Origin: Mesorhizobium alhagi CCNWXJ12-2
GTDB taxonomy: Bacteria; Pseudomonadota; Alphaproteobacteria; Rhizobiales; Rhizobiaceae
Direction of reading: 5' to 3'
DNA length: 64,000 bases
Assembly (NCBI RefSeq): GCF_000236565.1
Contig: NZ_AHAM01000027.1
Span: 95,163-159,162, forward strand
Numbering within the stretch: position 1 is the stretch's first letter; every line of letters begins with the position of its first letter. The notes beneath the pieces were generated by a model. It worked only from the letters and a program-made list of their open reading frames with translations, ran no database searches and was not told where the DNA came from. Positions 16,527 through 27,512 of this stretch are shown here, piece after piece. A program made the position numbers and the translations under genes.

Positions 16527-17513
16527 CTAGACATATTCCCAGCCCTCATGCTCGCCGGCGCGGAAGATGGCGTCGATGGCCTTCTGGTTGAGGACTGAAT
16601 TCTCCAGCGTGAACACCGGATCCTTCCCCCCTTGCGCGGCGCGCGCGAAAGCTTCGACCTCCAGCCGGTACTGCCGCGTTCCGGGAAAGCGGAAAACGCT
16701 CGCCTGAGTGTGGGTCTGGTTATGAAGCTCGACGCGGTGGTGCTCATAGTCGCCGGCGTTGAACGGCCCATGCACCTCGATGAAACCCTTTTCGCCGTGA
16801 AACACCATGAACTGTCGCAGCGCCATCTGCGTCGAGCAGTAGAAGGTCAGGTGGAAATCGTCGAAATCGGCCTTGGTGCTGGAATAGATGTCGGTGCCGA
16901 ATTTCTCGTCGCGCTCGATCGTCGCCTGGATGCGCACCGGCTCCTTGCCGGTGACGAAGCGGGTCGCGACGGTCGGATAGACGCCGATGTCGGGCAGCGC
17001 GCCGCCCCCGAGCGCCAACTGGTTACGCATATTGGCGGGGTCGACGTTGAAATAGGCGAACGCTCCCTGCACATGGCGCAGCCTGCCGATCGCACCCTCG
17101 GCGATCAGATCGCGCACCTTTGCCCACTGCGGGTGGTAGAACACCATGAAGGCTTCGCAGATCAGTACCTTCTTGCGGTCACGCACCTCGATCAGTTGGT
17201 CGATCTCCCTGGCGTTGAGCGCGATCGGCTTTTCGCAAAGCACATGCTTTCCCGCTTCGGCGGCCTTCAGCGTCCATTCGACATGCTGCGAGGTCGGCAG
17301 GGGAATATAGACGCCGTCTACCGTGTCGGAGGCGAGCAACTCCTCATAGGAGCCGAAGGCGTGCGGCGCGCCGAACCGGTCGGCAAGCGCGCGGGCCTTG
17401 GTCAAATCGCGGCTGGCGATCGCCGAGACCACGCCATTTTCGGCATCGGCCATGGCCGGCAGAAGCTGCTCGCGCGCGATCTTGGCCGTCGACAGGACAC
17501 CCCAGCGAAACAT
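16527..17513 (-). CDS. Gfo/Idh/MocA family oxidoreductase
   Basis: A 328-residue NAD(P)-dependent dehydrogenase, probably acting on a sugar or inositol-like substrate. Rossmann N-terminus [17 protein letters not shown], the family's catalytic EKPIALN near residue 94, and a C-terminal alpha/beta domain with [15 protein letters not shown] at 17513 follows a GGAG-like site. It is followed by about 170 bp of non-coding DNA. The neighbouring aldo/keto reductase on the same strand is 80 bp away and may be cotranscribed. Substrate not inferable. Confidence 0.88.
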   Translation of the reverse strand: MFRWGVLSTAKIAREQLLPAMADAENGVVSAIASRDLTKARALADRFGAPHAFGSYEELLASDTVDGVYIPLPTSQHVEWTLKAAEAGKHVLCEKPIALNAREIDQLIEVRDRKKVLICEAFMVFYHPQWAKVRDLIAEGAIGRLRHVQGAFAYFNVDPANMRNQLALGGGALPDIGVYPTVATRFVTGKEPVRIQATIERDEKFGTDIYSSTKADFDDFHLTFYCSTQMALRQFMVFHGEKGFIEVHGPFNAGDYEHHRVELHNQTHTQASVFRFPGTRQYRLEVEAFARAAQGGKDPVFTLENSVLNQKAIDAIFRAGEHEGWEYV

Positions 17514-17594
17514 GATTTCTCTCCTCGTTCGAACGCCGGGGACCGTAGCGAGGCGCAGCCGAAAAGAAAAGGCGGGAGCCCCGTCCGGCGAGCC

Positions 17595-18440
17595 TCAGAT
17601 CATGTCGAGCGGCCGCTTCCGGCTGGGCGGGGGAAACAGCCTGTCCAGTTCCGCAAGATCGGCGGCGGAAAGAACGATGTCGGCGGCGGAGCGGTTGTCG
17701 TGCACATGGTCTAGCGAACTCGCTTTCGGGATCGCGATGACGTGCGGGTGGCGCAGCGTCCAAGCCAGCGCGATCTGCGCCGCGGTGGCCCCATGCCTCT
17801 CGCCGATCGCCGCGGGCCGCCTGTCGCGGGTCAGGTCGCCCTGCCCGACAGGCGAATAGGCCATGACCGGGATGCCGCCTCTCTCCGACTGCGGCAGCAG
17901 GTCGTAGTCGATGCCGCGGCTGGACAGGTTGTAGAGCACCTGATTCGTCTGCACGAATTCGCCGCCGGGCACGGAGGCCAGCTCCACCATGTCGTCCATG
18001 TCGAAATTGCTGACGCCCCAGCCGAGGATCTTGCCCTGGGTCTTCAGCGTTTCGAAGGCGGCAATGGTTTCCGCAAGGGGCACGCTGCCGCGCCAGTGCA
18101 GCAGATAAAGCTCGATACGATCGGCGCCGAGCCGCTTCAGGCTTTGCTCGCAGGCCCGAACGACGCCGGCTCGCGAGGCGTTGGAGGGCAGGACCTTGCT
18201 GACCAGAAACACCTCGTCGCGGCGACCTTCTATCGCCTCGCGCACGACCTCCTCCGCCCCGCCGTCCGCATACATCTCGGCCGTATCGATCAGCGTCATG
18301 CCGAGATCGATGCCAAGCCTGAGCGCCGCGACCTCATCGGCGCGGCGCCTGCGATCCTCGCCCATCTTCCAGGTGCCCTGGCCGAGCACCGGCACTTTTG
18401 AGCCATTGGGCAATGTGGTCGTACGGACGGAAGAAGGCAT
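17595..18440 (-). CDS. Aldo/keto reductase
   Basis: A 281-residue (alpha/beta)8 NADPH-dependent oxidoreductase. The catalytic tetrad is visible: Asp and Tyr in [12 protein letters not shown], Lys in [10 protein letters not shown] and His in YLLHWRG. Cofactor contacts are in WGVSNFD and [14 protein letters not shown] at 18440 is preferred because AAAGGA lies 7 bases upstream; a GTG five codons earlier overlaps that site. Substrate unknown. Confidence 0.9.
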   Translation of the reverse strand: MPSSVRTTTLPNGSKVPVLGQGTWKMGEDRRRRADEVAALRLGIDLGMTLIDTAEMYADGGAEEVVREAIEGRRDEVFLVSKVLPSNASRAGVVRACEQSLKRLGADRIELYLLHWRGSVPLAETIAAFETLKTQGKILGWGVSNFDMDDMVELASVPGGEFVQTNQVLYNLSSRGIDYDLLPQSERGGIPVMAYSPVGQGDLTRDRRPAAIGERHGATAAQIALAWTLRHPHVIAIPKASSLDHVHDNRSAADIVLSAADLAELDRLFPPPSRKRPLDMI

Positions 18441-18512
18441 GGATGTTCCTTTCACCGAGTTGGACGGTGCGCCCAGCCAGCATGAACGGTGTGCTGGCCG
18501 GGACGCAATGGC

Positions 18513-19115
18513 CTACCAAGGCACTACGCTGATTTCCGGCGATCGATGTTTCGCCCGCGCGGCCTTTTCCTCATGCGTCGCCTGGTTGTCGATCACCCGG
18601 TTCGGCACGATCCGAAAGGAAAAAATGTCGTCGAGGCCAAATGGCGCCGTCACCTCGAACGCGCCGATGCCTGCCAGGCGAACACCCACTGCGTGGGTTC
18701 TGGATGCAAAATAGCCCAGTGAATGAGCCGAGGATCGATAGGCCGGGCATTGCCTGCCGAAACGCTCAGGATACCAGAGATGCACGCGCGCCTGGTTGCG
18801 GATTTCAACCGCCACCGGCAGTTTGGCGAAATGCTTCTCGCCGGCCTTTATGATGACGTCCTCCGCCTCCCAGGAAAGGTCGGAAGCATCGAAATAGAAC
18901 AGGTCGATGTCCTTGATGCCGTAGCCGGATGGCTTTCCGGTAAGGCTGTTCCATACGGTGTTGTAGATAGCGCCCGATACGATCATCCAGTCGGCCAAGC
19001 CGAAATCGCGGGCACGCTGGAGCGCCGACCCGGTCAATGTATCGGCTTTCAGAATGTCGATCAGGATTGCGCGCTGCTTCTCGAAATCCAGCCCGGAAAA
19101 CCGAAGATGATCCAT
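18513..19115 (-). CDS. Nucleotidyltransferase-like protein (DUF925/NTP_transf_6)
   Basis: A 200-residue protein with WMIVSGAIYNTVWNSLTG and the nucleotidyltransferase-type acidic pair in YGIKDIDLFYFD, the signature of PF06042. The C-terminal part has EIRNQARVHLWYPERFG. The reaction is not known; the family keeps the polymerase-beta-like acidic residues. ATG at 19115 is used; a GTG at 19181 would add 22 residues. Divergent from the TTG-started aldo/keto reductase downstream in map order. Confidence 0.8.
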   Translation of the reverse strand: MDHLRFSGLDFEKQRAILIDILKADTLTGSALQRARDFGLADWMIVSGAIYNTVWNSLTGKPSGYGIKDIDLFYFDASDLSWEAEDVIIKAGEKHFAKLPVAVEIRNQARVHLWYPERFGRQCPAYRSSAHSLGYFASRTHAVGVRLAGIGAFEVTAPFGLDDIFSFRIVPNRVIDNQATHEEKAARAKHRSPEISVVPW

Positions 19116-19160
19116 CGCTCTGTTGAAAGCGATTCGCCCGGCGACCGCAACGGTCGGTGA

Positions 19161-20309
<1,149 letters not shown>

Positions 20310-20330
20310 AGAGAGCGATGGGCTGCGGGC

Positions 20331-22745
20331 CTAACCCCGCAGCACGCCGCCGGTCTGCTTCTTCACATTATCGACGATGCGGCCGGCCAGCGCCTCGAAA
20401 TCCTCGTCGGTCAGCGTCTTTTCGACCGGCTGGATCGAGACCTCGATGGCAACGGATTTCTTGTCCGCGCCGAGCGACGCGCCTTCGAAGATGTCGAAGA
20501 CGGAAACGCCGGCGATCAGTTTTTTGTCCGCGGCTGCCGCCGCGCGGGTCAGCGCACCGGCCTCGACGGCCTTGTCCACCACGAAGGCGAAATCGCGCTT
20601 CACCGCCTGGAAGGGCGACAGGTCGAGCCGCGGCTTGGTCCGCGTCGGCTTCGCCTTGGGCTCGGGCACTGCGTCGACGAACACCTCGAAGCCGCAGAGC
20701 GGGCCCGAAACGTCTAGCACCTCCAGCGTCTTCGGATGGAACTCGCCGAAGTGGCCGAGCACCGTCTTCGGGCCGAGCTTTATCACGCCGGAGCGGCCGG
20801 GATGGTACCAGGCCGGTCCACCTGCCTCGATCTGCAGCTTGTCCACCGGCGCGCCGCAGGCTTCGAGCGCCGCGAGCGCATCCGCCTTGGCGTCGAATAC
20901 GCCTACCGCGCCGGCATTGCCCGCCCAGTGGCGGCCGGAACCTTCGAGCTTGGCCGTACCGCGGCGAATGCCGGTCGCAACGCGGCGCTGGTCTTCCGGA
21001 GCGGCCCCTTCATAGGTTCCCGATACTTCGAACAGAGCGACGTCACTCAAGCCCCGGTCGGCATTGCGCTGCGCCGCCGCAATCAACCCCGGCAGCAGCG
21101 AGGGCCGCATATCCGACATATCGGCCGCGATCGGATTGGATAACTTCAACTCCGGCCGGCCACCGCCGAACGCCTCGGCGTGCCTGGCCGGGATGAACGA
21201 CCAGGTGACGGCCTCCATCATGCCGCGCACGGCGAGCGCCCGCCGCGCCGCCCGAGTGCGGATCTGCAGCGTGGTGAGTATTTTGGCGTTGACCGCCTCG
21301 TGACTAATGAGCGGCTGCGGCGCGATTTTGTCGACGCCGTGGATGCGCATGATCTCTTCGACGAGGTCGGCCTTGCCGTCGATATCCGGCCGCCATGAGG
21401 GAACGGTCACGTCAACAATGTCGGCGTCGCCCTGCGGCGTGAAGCCGAGCCGCGACAAAATCTCGAGGCTTTCCGCCTTCGGCACGTCGAGGCCGGTCAG
21501 CCGCTTCACCTCCGAAACCGGGAACGAAACGATCTTCGGCGTATGGCCGGCATAGCCAACCACTTCCTCTTCGGTCGGCTCGCCGCCGCAGAATTCCAGC
21601 ACCATCCTGGTCGCGAGTTCCAGTCCCGGCACCATGAATTCCGGATCGACGCCGCGCTCAAAGCGGTAGCGCGCGTCGGTGATGATGCCGAGCTCGCGGC
21701 CGGTGCGGGCAATGTTGAGCGGCTCCCACAGTGCCGATTCGATCAGCACGTCGGTGGTATTCTCGTCGCAGCCGGAATGTTCGCCGCCCATGATGCCGGC
21801 GATCGATTCGATGCCTTTCTCGTCGGCGATCACGCACATTTCGGGCGTCAGCTCATACTCCCAGCTGTCGAGCGCGAGCACCTTCTCGCCTTCCCTCGCC
21901 CTGCGCACGGTCAAGTTGCCCTTGACCTTGGCGGCGTCGAAGACATGCAGCGGCCGGCCGCGGTCGAAAGTGATGTAGTTGGTGATGTCGACCAGTGCGT
22001 TGATGGGGCGCAGCCCGATGGCAATCAGGCGCTGCTGCATCCATTTCGGCGACGGTCCGTTCTTCACGCCGCGGACGAGGCGCAGCGCGAAGCCGTGGCA
22101 GAGCGGCGGCGTATCGCCGAAATCGAGCTTCACCTTGATCGGGCACATGCCGTTGCCGGCATGCGGCATGATCGCGCCGCCGGTCAGCCGGCCGAGCCCG
22201 GACGCCGCGAGGTCGCGCGCAATGCCATGGATGCTGGTTGCGTCGGGCCGGTTCGGCGTCAGGCCGATCTCGATAATCGGATCGTCGAGCCCGGCATAGG
22301 CGGCGAAGGACGTGCCGACCGGCGCGTCGGCGGGCAGGTCGATGATGCCCGTATGCTCGTCGGAAAGCTGTAGCTCGCGCTCGGAGCACATCATGCCGTG
22401 GCTCTCGACGCCGCGGATCTTTCCGACCGCCAGCGTCGTATCGATGCCTGGGATATAAGCGCCTGGCGCCGCGAAGGCGCCGACCAGCCCCGCCCGCGCA
22501 TTGGGCGCGCCGCACACCACCTGCACGGGCTTGCCGTCGCCGGTGTCGACGGACAGCACCTGCAGCTTGTCGGCGTCGGGGTGTTTTTGCGCCGTCAGCA
22601 CCTTGGCGATGACGAAGGGCTTCAGCGCCGCCTTGTCGTTGACGGATTCGACTTCCAGCCCGATCGAGGTCAGCCGCTCGACGATTTCGCCGAGCGTCGC
22701 GTCGGTTTCGAGATGATCTTTCAGCCAGGAGAGGGTGAATTTCAT
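20331..22745 (-). CDS. pheT: Phenylalanyl-tRNA synthetase beta subunit
   Basis: An 804-residue full-length beta subunit of the alpha2beta2 PheRS. It has an EMAP-like tRNA-binding domain (about 40-150), B3/B4 editing domain, B5, the catalytic-like core, and a C-terminal anticodon-binding FDX-ACB domain ([16 protein letters not shown] onward). ATG at 22745 begins the conserved [12 protein letters not shown]. It is separated from pheS by a GFA-family gene, an unusual interruption of the subunit pair. Confidence 0.97.
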   Translation of the reverse strand: MKFTLSWLKDHLETDATLGEIVERLTSIGLEVESVNDKAALKPFVIAKVLTAQKHPDADKLQVLSVDTGDGKPVQVVCGAPNARAGLVGAFAAPGAYIPGIDTTLAVGKIRGVESHGMMCSERELQLSDEHTGIIDLPADAPVGTSFAAYAGLDDPIIEIGLTPNRPDATSIHGIARDLAASGLGRLTGGAIMPHAGNGMCPIKVKLDFGDTPPLCHGFALRLVRGVKNGPSPKWMQQRLIAIGLRPINALVDITNYITFDRGRPLHVFDAAKVKGNLTVRRAREGEKVLALDSWEYELTPEMCVIADEKGIESIAGIMGGEHSGCDENTTDVLIESALWEPLNIARTGRELGIITDARYRFERGVDPEFMVPGLELATRMVLEFCGGEPTEEEVVGYAGHTPKIVSFPVSEVKRLTGLDVPKAESLEILSRLGFTPQGDADIVDVTVPSWRPDIDGKADLVEEIMRIHGVDKIAPQPLISHEAVNAKILTTLQIRTRAARRALAVRGMMEAVTWSFIPARHAEAFGGGRPELKLSNPIAADMSDMRPSLLPGLIAAAQRNADRGLSDVALFEVSGTYEGAAPEDQRRVATGIRRGTAKLEGSGRHWAGNAGAVGVFDAKADALAALEACGAPVDKLQIEAGGPAWYHPGRSGVIKLGPKTVLGHFGEFHPKTLEVLDVSGPLCGFEVFVDAVPEPKAKPTRTKPRLDLSPFQAVKRDFAFVVDKAVEAGALTRAAAAADKKLIAGVSVFDIFEGASLGADKKSVAIEVSIQPVEKTLTDEDFEALAGRIVDNVKKQTGGVLRG

Positions 22746-22768
22746 TAGCTCATTTCCAGATGGAGGTT

Positions 22769-23176
22769 TCAGCGCCCTATGCTGAAGCCGGCATAGCGAG
22801 GCAGATCGTCGTCGAGGTGCAGGAAGGGCAAGCGCCTGGATTCGAAGGCATGCAGCGTCGGTGGATAGTTTTCCGGCGCGTCCATGAAGCCAAGCGACAG
22901 ATAGACTTCGCCGGGCAACTGGTCGTCGCGATAGCCAATCTGGCTGCCGCAATTTCCGCAAAAGCTGCGTTCTACTCCGCCGGAGCGCCAGGTTTGAGGC
23001 TGGCCCAGCCACGCCAGATCGCCCTCGCGAAAACCCACGAACGCCATGACCGGGGCTCCCGTCTGCTTCCGGCAGTCCCGGCAATGGCAGTAGGAACACA
23101 GGATCGGATCGGCGCGGGCTTCCGCGCCGATCAAGCCGCAGCGGCAGGAGCCGGTATGAAGCTTTTCTCCGTTCAT
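22769..23176 (-). CDS. GFA family protein (glutathione-dependent formaldehyde-activating enzyme-like)
   Basis: A 135-residue zinc protein of the CENP-V/GFA fold. Cysteines that bind structural and catalytic zinc are in SCRCG (11-13), [11 protein letters not shown] and [11 protein letters not shown]. Despite the family name, most members have no proven formaldehyde role. It lies between pheS and pheT on the same strand (37 and 23 bases away), so it must be cotranscribed with them. Confidence 0.88.
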   Translation of the reverse strand: MNGEKLHTGSCRCGLIGAEARADPILCSYCHCRDCRKQTGAPVMAFVGFREGDLAWLGQPQTWRSGGVERSFCGNCGSQIGYRDDQLPGEVYLSLGFMDAPENYPPTLHAFESRRLPFLHLDDDLPRYAGFSIGR

Positions 23177-23213
23177 GCGATCAAGCAGCCTTTCGAGGCT
23201 CGATGGCCTTCAT

Positions 23214-24311
23214 CTACGAACTCAACCCCCCGAACAGCGTCGGCAGGTCAAGCGGCCTGAAGCCGTAATGCGACAGCCAGCGCACGTCCGCGTCGAAGAA
23301 GGCGCGCAGGTCCGGCATGCCGTATTTCAGCATGGCGATGCGATCGATGCCCATGCCCCAGGCAAAGCCCTGGTATTCGTCGGGATCAAGCCCGCCAAAG
23401 CGCAGCACGTTGGGATGCACCATGCCGCAGCCAAGGATCTCCAGCCAGTCATTGCCTTCGCCGAAGCGCACTTCGCCCGGGCGCGAGCGGTCGCATTGGA
23501 TGTCGACCTCGAGGCTTGGCTCGGTGAACGGGAAATAGGACGGCCGGAAGCGCATCTTCAGGCTCGGCACTTCGAAGAAGGCCTTGCAGAATTCCTCCAG
23601 CACCCAGCGCATGTTTGCGACATTGGCCGTCTTGTCGATGACCAGTCCTTCGACCTGATGGAACATCGGCGTGTGGGTGGCGTCCGAATCCATCCGATAG
23701 GTTTTTCCCGGAATGACGATGCGGATCGGCGGCTTCTGCGCCTCCATGGTGCGGATCTGCACAGGCGAGGTATGCGTGCGCAAAAGCTTCCGCTCGCCGT
23801 CCGGCCCCGGATTGAGGAAAAACGTATCGTGCATTTCTCGGGCCGGATGGCTTTCCGGAAAATTCAGCGAGGTGAAGTTGTAATAGTCGGTCTCGATGTC
23901 CGGCCCTTCGGCGATCGAAAAACCCATATCGGCGAAGATCGCGGTTATCTCATCCGTCACCTGACTGATCGGATGGATACGGCCGCGCTCGGCCGGCGAC
24001 TGGCGCACCGGCAGCGTCACGTCCACCTTTTCGGCGATCAGCCGCGCCGAAATCGCGGCATCCTTGAGTTCGGCCTTGCGGGCGGCGAGCGCTTCGGTGA
24101 CGCGGTTCTTGAGGCCGTTGATCGCCGGGCCTTTCAACTGCCGCTCCTCCGGGCTCATCGAGCCCAGCGTCTTCAGCATGTCGGAGACGGAGCCCTTCTT
24201 GCCGAGGGCGGAAACGCGCACCGCCTCGATGGTCTGCTCGTCGGCCGCCGACGCTATCTCCGCCATCAGAGAGGCTTCGAGCGTATCGAGATTGCTTATG
24301 GTCTCGTTCAC
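23214..24311 (-). CDS. pheS: Phenylalanyl-tRNA synthetase alpha subunit, GTG start
   Basis: A 365-residue catalytic subunit. N-terminal coiled coil, then the class II core with motif 2 segments [12 protein letters not shown] and [12 protein letters not shown], the phenylalanine pocket in [11 protein letters not shown], and motif 3 in [13 protein letters not shown]. The GTG at 24311 is the only usable start: an in-frame stop lies seven codons upstream and the N-terminus matches relatives. Transcription from rplT must pass a terminator hairpin at 24343-24373. Confidence 0.96.
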   Translation of the reverse strand: MNETISNLDTLEASLMAEIASAADEQTIEAVRVSALGKKGSVSDMLKTLGSMSPEERQLKGPAINGLKNRVTEALAARKAELKDAAISARLIAEKVDVTLPVRQSPAERGRIHPISQVTDEITAIFADMGFSIAEGPDIETDYYNFTSLNFPESHPAREMHDTFFLNPGPDGERKLLRTHTSPVQIRTMEAQKPPIRIVIPGKTYRMDSDATHTPMFHQVEGLVIDKTANVANMRWVLEEFCKAFFEVPSLKMRFRPSYFPFTEPSLEVDIQCDRSRPGEVRFGEGNDWLEILGCGMVHPNVLRFGGLDPDEYQGFAWGMGIDRIAMLKYGMPDLRAFFDADVRWLSHYGFRPLDLPTLFGGLSS

Positions 24312-24342
24312 GATTTTGATCCGCTTGTTTCAGACATAAGAA

Positions 24343-24373
24343 AAACCCGCGCCAGCCCTGCCAGCGCGGGTTT
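24343..24373 (-). terminator. Terminator or attenuator between rplT and pheS
   Basis: AAACCCGCGC (24343-24352) pairs perfectly with GCGCGGGTTT (24364-24373) around an 11-base loop. On the minus strand the stem is followed by further T residues. It stands between the rplT stop and the pheS start, so pheS expression needs read-through or a promoter in the remaining short gap. Confidence 0.85.
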
Positions 24374-24411
24374 CCCAAATCAAGTGTCGAAAAGCTTGGG
24401 AAGCGCTGGTC

Positions 24412-24813
24412 TTAGGCGACAGCGCTTTCAAAAGCGTTCGGCGTGGTGTTCTTCAGATATTCCAGCGCGACCTTGGCCTGGGCCACGAGCGCGGCGAAGG
24501 CCTGCGGCTCATGGATGGCCATGTCGGACAGGACCTTGCGGTCGATCTCGATGCCGGCCTTGTTCAGCCCGTCGATGAAGCGGCCATAGGTCAGGCCGTG
24601 CTCGCGGGTCGCGGCATTGATGCGCTGGACCCAGAGAGCGCGGAAGTTGCGCTTGCGGTTCTTGCGGTCGCGGTATGCATACTGCAGCGACTTCTCGACC
24701 GCCTGCTTGGCGATGCGGATGGTGTTCTTGCGGCGGCCGTAGAATCCCTTGGCGGCCTTCAGAACCTTCTTGTGCTTGGCGTGGGCGGTAACGCCCCGTT
24801 TTACGCGTGCCAT
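24412..24813 (-). CDS. rplT: 50S ribosomal protein L20
   Basis: A 133-residue rRNA-binding protein of the large subunit with the basic N-terminal [18 protein letters not shown] and core [19 protein letters not shown]. Alphaproteobacterial length. It follows rpmI by about 30 bases. In many bacteria L20 autoregulates this operon at the RNA level; no such structure was resolved here. Confidence 0.98.
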   Translation of the reverse strand: MARVKRGVTAHAKHKKVLKAAKGFYGRRKNTIRIAKQAVEKSLQYAYRDRKNRKRNFRALWVQRINAATREHGLTYGRFIDGLNKAGIEIDRKVLSDMAIHEPQAFAALVAQAKVALEYLKNTTPNAFESAVA

Positions 24814-24845
24814 GTCATGATCTCCTTAAACGTTGTGGCCGGGGC

Positions 24846-25049
24846 TCAGAGGCCGTTCGGCAGAAAATTCTTGATCACCTTGCGGGCATCCGGTTCGGCT
24901 AGAACCATGGTGCCGCGGGCATCGCGAATGAACTTGTTTGAACGTTTGATCATGCCGTGGCGCTTGCCGGCGGCAGCCGACAGCACTTTTCCGGTCGCGG
25001 TTATCTTGAACCGCTTCTTTGCAGCGGATTTGGTCTTCATCTTGGGCAT
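24846..25049 (-). CDS. rpmI: 50S ribosomal protein L35
   Basis: A 67-residue basic protein starting [15 protein letters not shown], the universal L35 N-terminus. ATG at 25049 is chosen by that match over an open extension upstream. First of the rpmI-rplT pair. It is separated from infC by an ICMT-like gene, instead of following it directly as in most bacteria. Confidence 0.97.
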   Translation of the reverse strand: MPKMKTKSAAKKRFKITATGKVLSAAAGKRHGMIKRSNKFIRDARGTMVLAEPDARKVIKNFLPNGL

Positions 25050-25216
25050 TTTGCTCTCCGTATGGGTGCGCTTGATTGCGCTTTTTGTGCTTCGGGCAGA
25101 CCAAGCCCGAAAAGCATTGCGAACCGCCACGGCATGCCCTGCCGGACGGTTCTGAACGCGGCGCTATTACCAGCAAGCTTCCCTTTGTGCAATAGCCTGC
25201 ACAAGCACGGAATTGG

Positions 25217-25858
25217 TCAGTACAGCCAGAACAACACCGGTATGACCCCAGCCTCCTGTCCACTCTCCACCAGTTCGAAGAACGGTATGGAGATCAGAAA
25301 TGCCAGGCCGTCGATCAGCGTGTGATTGAAAATGCGCGGTGTGAACGTGACCTCGGCCTGATCGCGGAAAAGCCGAGGGTTGGGAAAGAACCGCGGCACC
25401 CGGGCTATGTAGTCCTTGTACGGCGCACCGAGTACGGTAATCAAATGCCGTTCCTCGCGCAGTGTGACGACGTAGAACGCGGCTGCACACAAAGCCGCCG
25501 ACGCCATCGCCACGATCACACTGCCGGTCTGGGTGCCGATCCCGGCGGCCGCTATGGTGGAGAAAAAATACAGCGGGTTGCGCATCACCGAATAGGGACC
25601 TGTAGCGACCACTTCCGCCGATTTGCGTCCGCCAATATAGAGGATAGACCACAGCCGGCCGCCGATCCCGACCAGTATCAGGACGATCCCGTGAGCCTCT
25701 ATGCGTTCGTGCGCCAGTTCATCGTGCAGGGAGCCGCCGAAGACCAGCAAAGTGCAAAATGCGCCGATCAGCAGTGCCAGCAGGATGCGTCGGTGCCGCT
25801 GATAGCGGCCCATTTCGTCGAACGACTTTTCACTCGGAGAACGTGCCGCTGCGGCCAT
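25217..25858 (-). CDS. Isoprenylcysteine carboxyl methyltransferase-like membrane protein
   Basis: A 213-residue integral membrane protein with about four to five helices (around 25-45, 55-75, 105-135 and 175-195). It carries the ICMT/PEMT cofactor signature GPYSVMRNPLYF followed by LREERHL and GAPYKDYIARVPRF, where the R-x-P, E-E and Y-x-x-Y residues bind SAM. ATG at 25858. It sits between infC and rpmI on the same strand. Substrate unknown: bacterial members methylate lipids or small molecules rather than prenylated proteins. Confidence 0.82.
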   Translation of the reverse strand: MAAAARSPSEKSFDEMGRYQRHRRILLALLIGAFCTLLVFGGSLHDELAHERIEAHGIVLILVGIGGRLWSILYIGGRKSAEVVATGPYSVMRNPLYFFSTIAAAGIGTQTGSVIVAMASAALCAAAFYVVTLREERHLITVLGAPYKDYIARVPRFFPNPRLFRDQAEVTFTPRIFNHTLIDGLAFLISIPFFELVESGQEAGVIPVLFWLY

Positions 25859-25943
25859 GGTCGACTTCCCTCTGGCCGCACGGGATGCAGCGGCAATCAG
25901 CCCTTGTCGATGCAAGTTGCGGAGAAATCGTGGCGAAACAACA

Positions 25944-25961
25944 AGGCCGCCGAAGCGGCCT
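25944..25961 (-). terminator. Candidate terminator after infC
   Basis: Minus-strand AGGCCGC-TTCG-GCGGCCT, a 7-bp perfect stem with a stable UUCG tetraloop, followed by TTGTTGTTT. It lies about 30 bases past the infC stop. The U-rich tail is imperfect. Confidence 0.5.
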
Positions 25962-25990
25962 CAAGCTATCGTTTGATGCCAGCGTCAGGG

Positions 25991-26527
25991 CTATCGCGGC
26001 GCCAGCACCATCATCATCTGGCGGCCTTCGAGCTTCGGCTCCGCCTCGACCTTGGCGATAGTGGCAACCTCTTCCTTGACCTTGTTCAGAAGCTGCATGC
26101 CAAGCTCCATGTGGGCCATTTCGCGGCCGCGGAAGCGAAGCGTCAGCTTGACCTTGTCGCCTTCCTCGAAGAAGCGCCGCACCGCTCGCATCTTCACCTC
26201 GTAATCGTGGATGTCGATGTTCGGCCGCATCTTGATCTCCTTGATCTCGATGACCTTCTGGTGCTTGCGCGCCTCGGCGGCCTTCTTCTGATTGGCGTAT
26301 TTCAGCTTGCCGAGGTCGAGGATCTTGGTGACCGGCGGCTGTGCGTTGGGGGAGATTTCGACAAGATCGAGACCCGCCTCTTCGGCGGCCAGCAGGGCAT
26401 CGTCGATCGACACCTCGCCGCGGTTGCTTCCGTCCACATCGATCAGTTGAACCCGGGGAACCCGGATGTCTCGGTTGGAGCGTGGGCCTTCCTTGGTGGG
26501 CGCCGTTGCTTTAAAAGGTCTGCGAAT
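25991..26527 (-). CDS. infC: Translation initiation factor IF-3, ATT start
   Basis: A 178-residue IF3. N-terminal domain with [15 protein letters not shown], linker, and C-terminal domain [17 protein letters not shown]...[20 protein letters not shown]. The reading frame has no ATG, GTG or TTG at the conserved N-terminus. ATT at 26527, giving [15 protein letters not shown], has GAGGAG 9 bases upstream. Rare AUU-type starts are a known hallmark of infC, because IF3 itself rejects them and so represses its own translation. An ATG-like start at 26437 would truncate the N-terminal domain. Confidence 0.95.
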   Translation of the reverse strand: MRRPFKATAPTKEGPRSNRDIRVPRVQLIDVDGSNRGEVSIDDALLAAEEAGLDLVEISPNAQPPVTKILDLGKLKYANQKKAAEARKHQKVIEIKEIKMRPNIDIHDYEVKMRAVRRFFEEGDKVKLTLRFRGREMAHMELGMQLLNKVKEEVATIAKVEAEPKLEGRQMMMVLAPR

Positions 26528-26732
26528 GGTCGTGGTCTCCTCGAGCCGTTTACGTTCTTGATTTAAGTCGATTGCGCCTATGTCGGCGCGATGCGGGCCG
26601 AGTCAATAGCACAGCGATTCTAAAAAATCATCAGAAACCAAAAGGCCGCGTCGACTGTCGGGGCGGCGGCATGGTCCGCTCTTTTCGCTGGAATCGAGCT
26701 GTGCCACAAGGCTTGCATCGAAGGAGCATCAT

Positions 26733-27509
26733 ATGGCGACAGGCAGTCCGGATTTCCAGGAGGTGAGCGGCGAGCGGATCGCGGTCAGGCATCTCGCCGG
26801 CCGCGAACCCGGCATCGTCTGGCTCGGCGGCTATGTTTCCGACATGAAGGGAACAAAGGCCGAGACCCTGCACGAATGGGCCGCCGCCAACGGCCGCGCC
26901 TTCTTGCGTCACGATTATTCAGGCCACGGCGAATCCGGCGGCGACTTCGCCGACGGCACGATCTCGAAATGGCTGGCCGAAAGCCTCGCCGTGTTCCGCC
27001 GGTTCAGCGCCGGCCGGCAAGTCCTCGTCGGCTCGTCGATGGGTGCGTGGATCGCGCTGCGGATGATCGAGGAGTTGCACAAGAGCGGCGAGGGCGACCG
27101 TGTCGCCGGCCTCGTTCTCCTGGCCCCGGCGCCCGATTTCACGGTCGAGTTGATGGAGCCGAAGCTGAAGAAAACCCAGCGGCGCGATCTGGAGAAAAAA
27201 GGCTTCTTCGAGGTGCGATCGGACTACTCCGACCAGCCTTACGTCTACACCCGCGCGCTGTTCGAGGACGGCCGCGCAAACCGCGTCATGACAGGCCCGA
27301 TCAACACCCATTGCCCGGTGCACGTGCTGCAGGGGATGAAGGACAAGGACGTGCCGCACACCCATGCACTGAAGCTCGTGAGCTGCATGCCGTCAGACGA
27401 CGTGACCCTGTCGCTGGTGCCCGACGGCGACCACCGCCTGTCGCGGCCGCAGGATCTGGCCCTGCTGATCCGCGCGATCGAGGCGATCCTCGCCCAGGCC
27501 GGCGCGTAG
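26733..27509 (+). CDS. Alpha/beta hydrolase
   Basis: A 258-residue serine hydrolase. Oxyanion region LGGYVSDMKGTKA, nucleophile elbow VGSSMGAW with S102, acid in QGMKDKDVPHTHA and catalytic histidine in PDGDHRLSRP. The R-H-D-Y-S-G-H-G-E-S segment is shared with ABHD10-type thioesterases. ATG at 26733 follows GAAGGAGC. It is followed three bases later by the BenE-type transporter gene, so they are cotranscribed. Substrate unknown. Confidence 0.88.
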   Translation: MATGSPDFQEVSGERIAVRHLAGREPGIVWLGGYVSDMKGTKAETLHEWAAANGRAFLRHDYSGHGESGGDFADGTISKWLAESLAVFRRFSAGRQVLVGSSMGAWIALRMIEELHKSGEGDRVAGLVLLAPAPDFTVELMEPKLKKTQRRDLEKKGFFEVRSDYSDQPYVYTRALFEDGRANRVMTGPINTHCPVHVLQGMKDKDVPHTHALKLVSCMPSDDVTLSLVPDGDHRLSRPQDLALLIRAIEAILAQAGA

Positions 27510-27512
27510 CGG

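Noticed and set aside
20331..23099. A longer 922-residue reading for pheT
   Set aside because: The upstream part overlaps the GFA gene and precedes the conserved PheT N-terminus at 22745.
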